This document shows positions 5,588 to 6,137 of a DNA stretch of 6,137 nucleotides, piece after piece. The stretch lies in assembly GCA_946409855.1 (NCBI GenBank), contig CAMJXZ010000207.1, positions 1 through 6,137 on the forward strand, written 5' to 3'. The notes under the pieces are model-generated. The model searched no databases and was not told the origin of the DNA. It worked only from the letters and a program-made list of their open reading frames with translations. A program made the translations under genes and the position numbers. The stretch is from an uncultured Clostridia bacterium. Lineage in GTDB: Bacteria; Bacillota; Clostridia; Christensenellales; Aristaeellaceae. How positions within the stretch are numbered: the first letter of the stretch is position 1; every line of letters starts with the position of its first letter.

Positions 5588-5625
5588 CAATTTTTGCAAT
5601 AAAGTCAGCAATTTTAAATATTTAC
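5588..5625 (+). promoter_or_regulatory. Predicted AraC-family operator, copy 2 (permease promoter)
   Basis: This is the partner of the element at 4225-4262, in the opposite absolute orientation but the same orientation relative to the gene it serves. 31 of 38 bases match without gaps. The first 16 are identical, the GCAAT units at 5596 and 5608 are again 12 bp apart, and the last 8 bases (ATATTTAC) are identical and form part of the -35. A further GCAAT begins at 5587. The mismatches cluster between the two half-sites and just after the second, as expected if only the half-sites are read by the protein. Confidence 0.65.
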
Positions 5626-5649
5626 AGCAAATCTGTGTCCTCCTATAAT
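5621..5649 (+). promoter_or_regulatory. Promoter of the permease (ABC transporter) operon
   Basis: The -35 is TTTACA (5621-5626), the -10 is a perfect TATAAT (5644-5649), and the spacer is 17 bp. Transcription would begin near 5656, leaving a leader of about 50 bases before the ATG at 5706. The -10 is flanked exactly by CCTCC (5639-5643) and GGAGG (5650-5654), a perfect 5-bp inverted repeat. The operator runs into the -35 exactly as at the oxidoreductase promoter. Confidence 0.8.
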
Positions 5650-5705
5650 GGAGGCACAAAAACGATCAGGCGCGTCTGTATGAACCCGGGGAGAGGTGAA
5701 ATCGC

Positions 5706-6137
5706 ATGCAAAAGACGGAGGGAATGCAACAGCCCCAGGCCGTCCGGTATAAACGGCTGAGCCTGCGCAAGGGCTTCCGGAAGTACTGGATGCTGTACGC
5801 CATGATGATCATTCCTTTGGCGCAGTACATCATTTTCCGCTACTGTCCGCTGTGGGGCATTCAGGTGGCCTTCAAGGATTACAACCTGTTCAAGGGCATC
5901 GCCGGCAGCAAATGGGCGGGCTTCAAGTATTTCCAGGAAGCCTTTGCCACCCAGCAGTTCTGGGACGCGCTCAAAAACACGGTCTGGCTGAACCTGCTGG
6001 ACCTGGTGTTCGGCTTCCCCATGCCGATCATCCTGGCGATCATGCTGTACGAGATGCGGTCGGTGAAGGTGAAAAAGGTCTACCAGACCCTGATGTACCT
6101 GCCGCACTTCCTCAGCTGGATCATCATCGGCGGCATC
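5706..6137 (+). CDS. LplB-type ABC sugar transporter permease, N-terminal part
   Basis: The first 144 residues are present and the gene continues beyond the right edge. It is an inner-membrane permease of the LplB-like branch of carbohydrate ABC importers (CUT1 type), which take up oligosaccharides or breakdown products of polysaccharides. A basic N-terminus (residues 1-27) is followed by a first membrane segment (~28-50, YWMLYAMMIIPLAQYIIF). The stretch PLWGIQVAFKDYNLFKGI is a hallmark of this branch, as are GFKYFQEAF, the Asn-rich second segment (~93-116, LKNTVWLNLLDLVFGFPMPIILAIML) and YLPHFLSWIIIGGI at the edge. The ribosome binding site GAGGTGA (5693-5699) lies 6 bases before the ATG. 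In relatives such genes are followed by a second permease and a lipoprotein binding protein, usually sharing an ATPase encoded elsewhere; those would lie past the window. The shared operator upstream ties it to the AraC-type regulator. Confidence 0.93.
   Translation, partial: MQKTEGMQQPQAVRYKRLSLRKGFRKYWMLYAMMIIPLAQYIIFRYCPLWGIQVAFKDYNLFKGIAGSKWAGFKYFQEAFATQQFWDALKNTVWLNLLDLVFGFPMPIILAIMLYEMRSVKVKKVYQTLMYLPHFLSWIIIGGI

Overview
The window looks like chromosomal DNA of a GC-rich member of the Clostridia (Bacillota). The evidence is the strong GGAGG-type ribosome binding sites, TATAAT/TTTACA promoters, an LplB-type sugar-transporter permease and a run of Gfo/Idh/MocA oxidoreductases beside an AraC regulator. 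This pattern is common in gut, rumen and soil sugar-utilising Clostridia and Paenibacillus relatives. The exact taxon cannot be read from the sequence.

Layout, left to right. Bases 1-733 hold no convincing gene. The first ~560 bases are visibly richer in A+T than the rest and contain two strong hairpins, an imperfect 22-bp direct repeat and a transposon-end-like motif, so this looks like a decayed mobile-element border. Bases 734-4168 carry three minus-strand genes for distinct Gfo/Idh/MocA NAD(P)-dependent oxidoreductases. In transcription order these are 4168-3002, 2997-1915 and 1705-734. The first two are separated by only 4 bases; the third lies after a 209-base gap. A divergent AraC-family regulator runs from 4288 to 5154 on the plus strand and is followed by a strong GC-rich terminator hairpin. 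A ~430-base structured non-coding stretch follows. The last gene starts at 5706 and runs off the window; it is the first part of an LplB-type ABC sugar permease.

The most informative signal is regulatory. A 38-bp element lies upstream of the oxidoreductase operon (4225-4262, read on the minus strand). It occurs again upstream of the permease gene (5588-5625, plus strand), with 31 of 38 bases identical, no gaps, and a perfect 16-bp core. In both copies the element runs into the -35 box, and the spacing to the -10 box is identical (17 bp). This is the layout expected for an activator of the AraC type. The copy at 4225-4262 also covers the -35 and spacer of the araC-type gene's own probable promoter, which suggests negative autoregulation. 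The window is therefore best read as one carbohydrate regulon: the AraC protein senses a sugar or glycoside, switches on an ABC importer and a set of sugar oxidoreductases, and limits its own synthesis. The substrate is unknown. No glycoside hydrolase or lyase is visible in the window.
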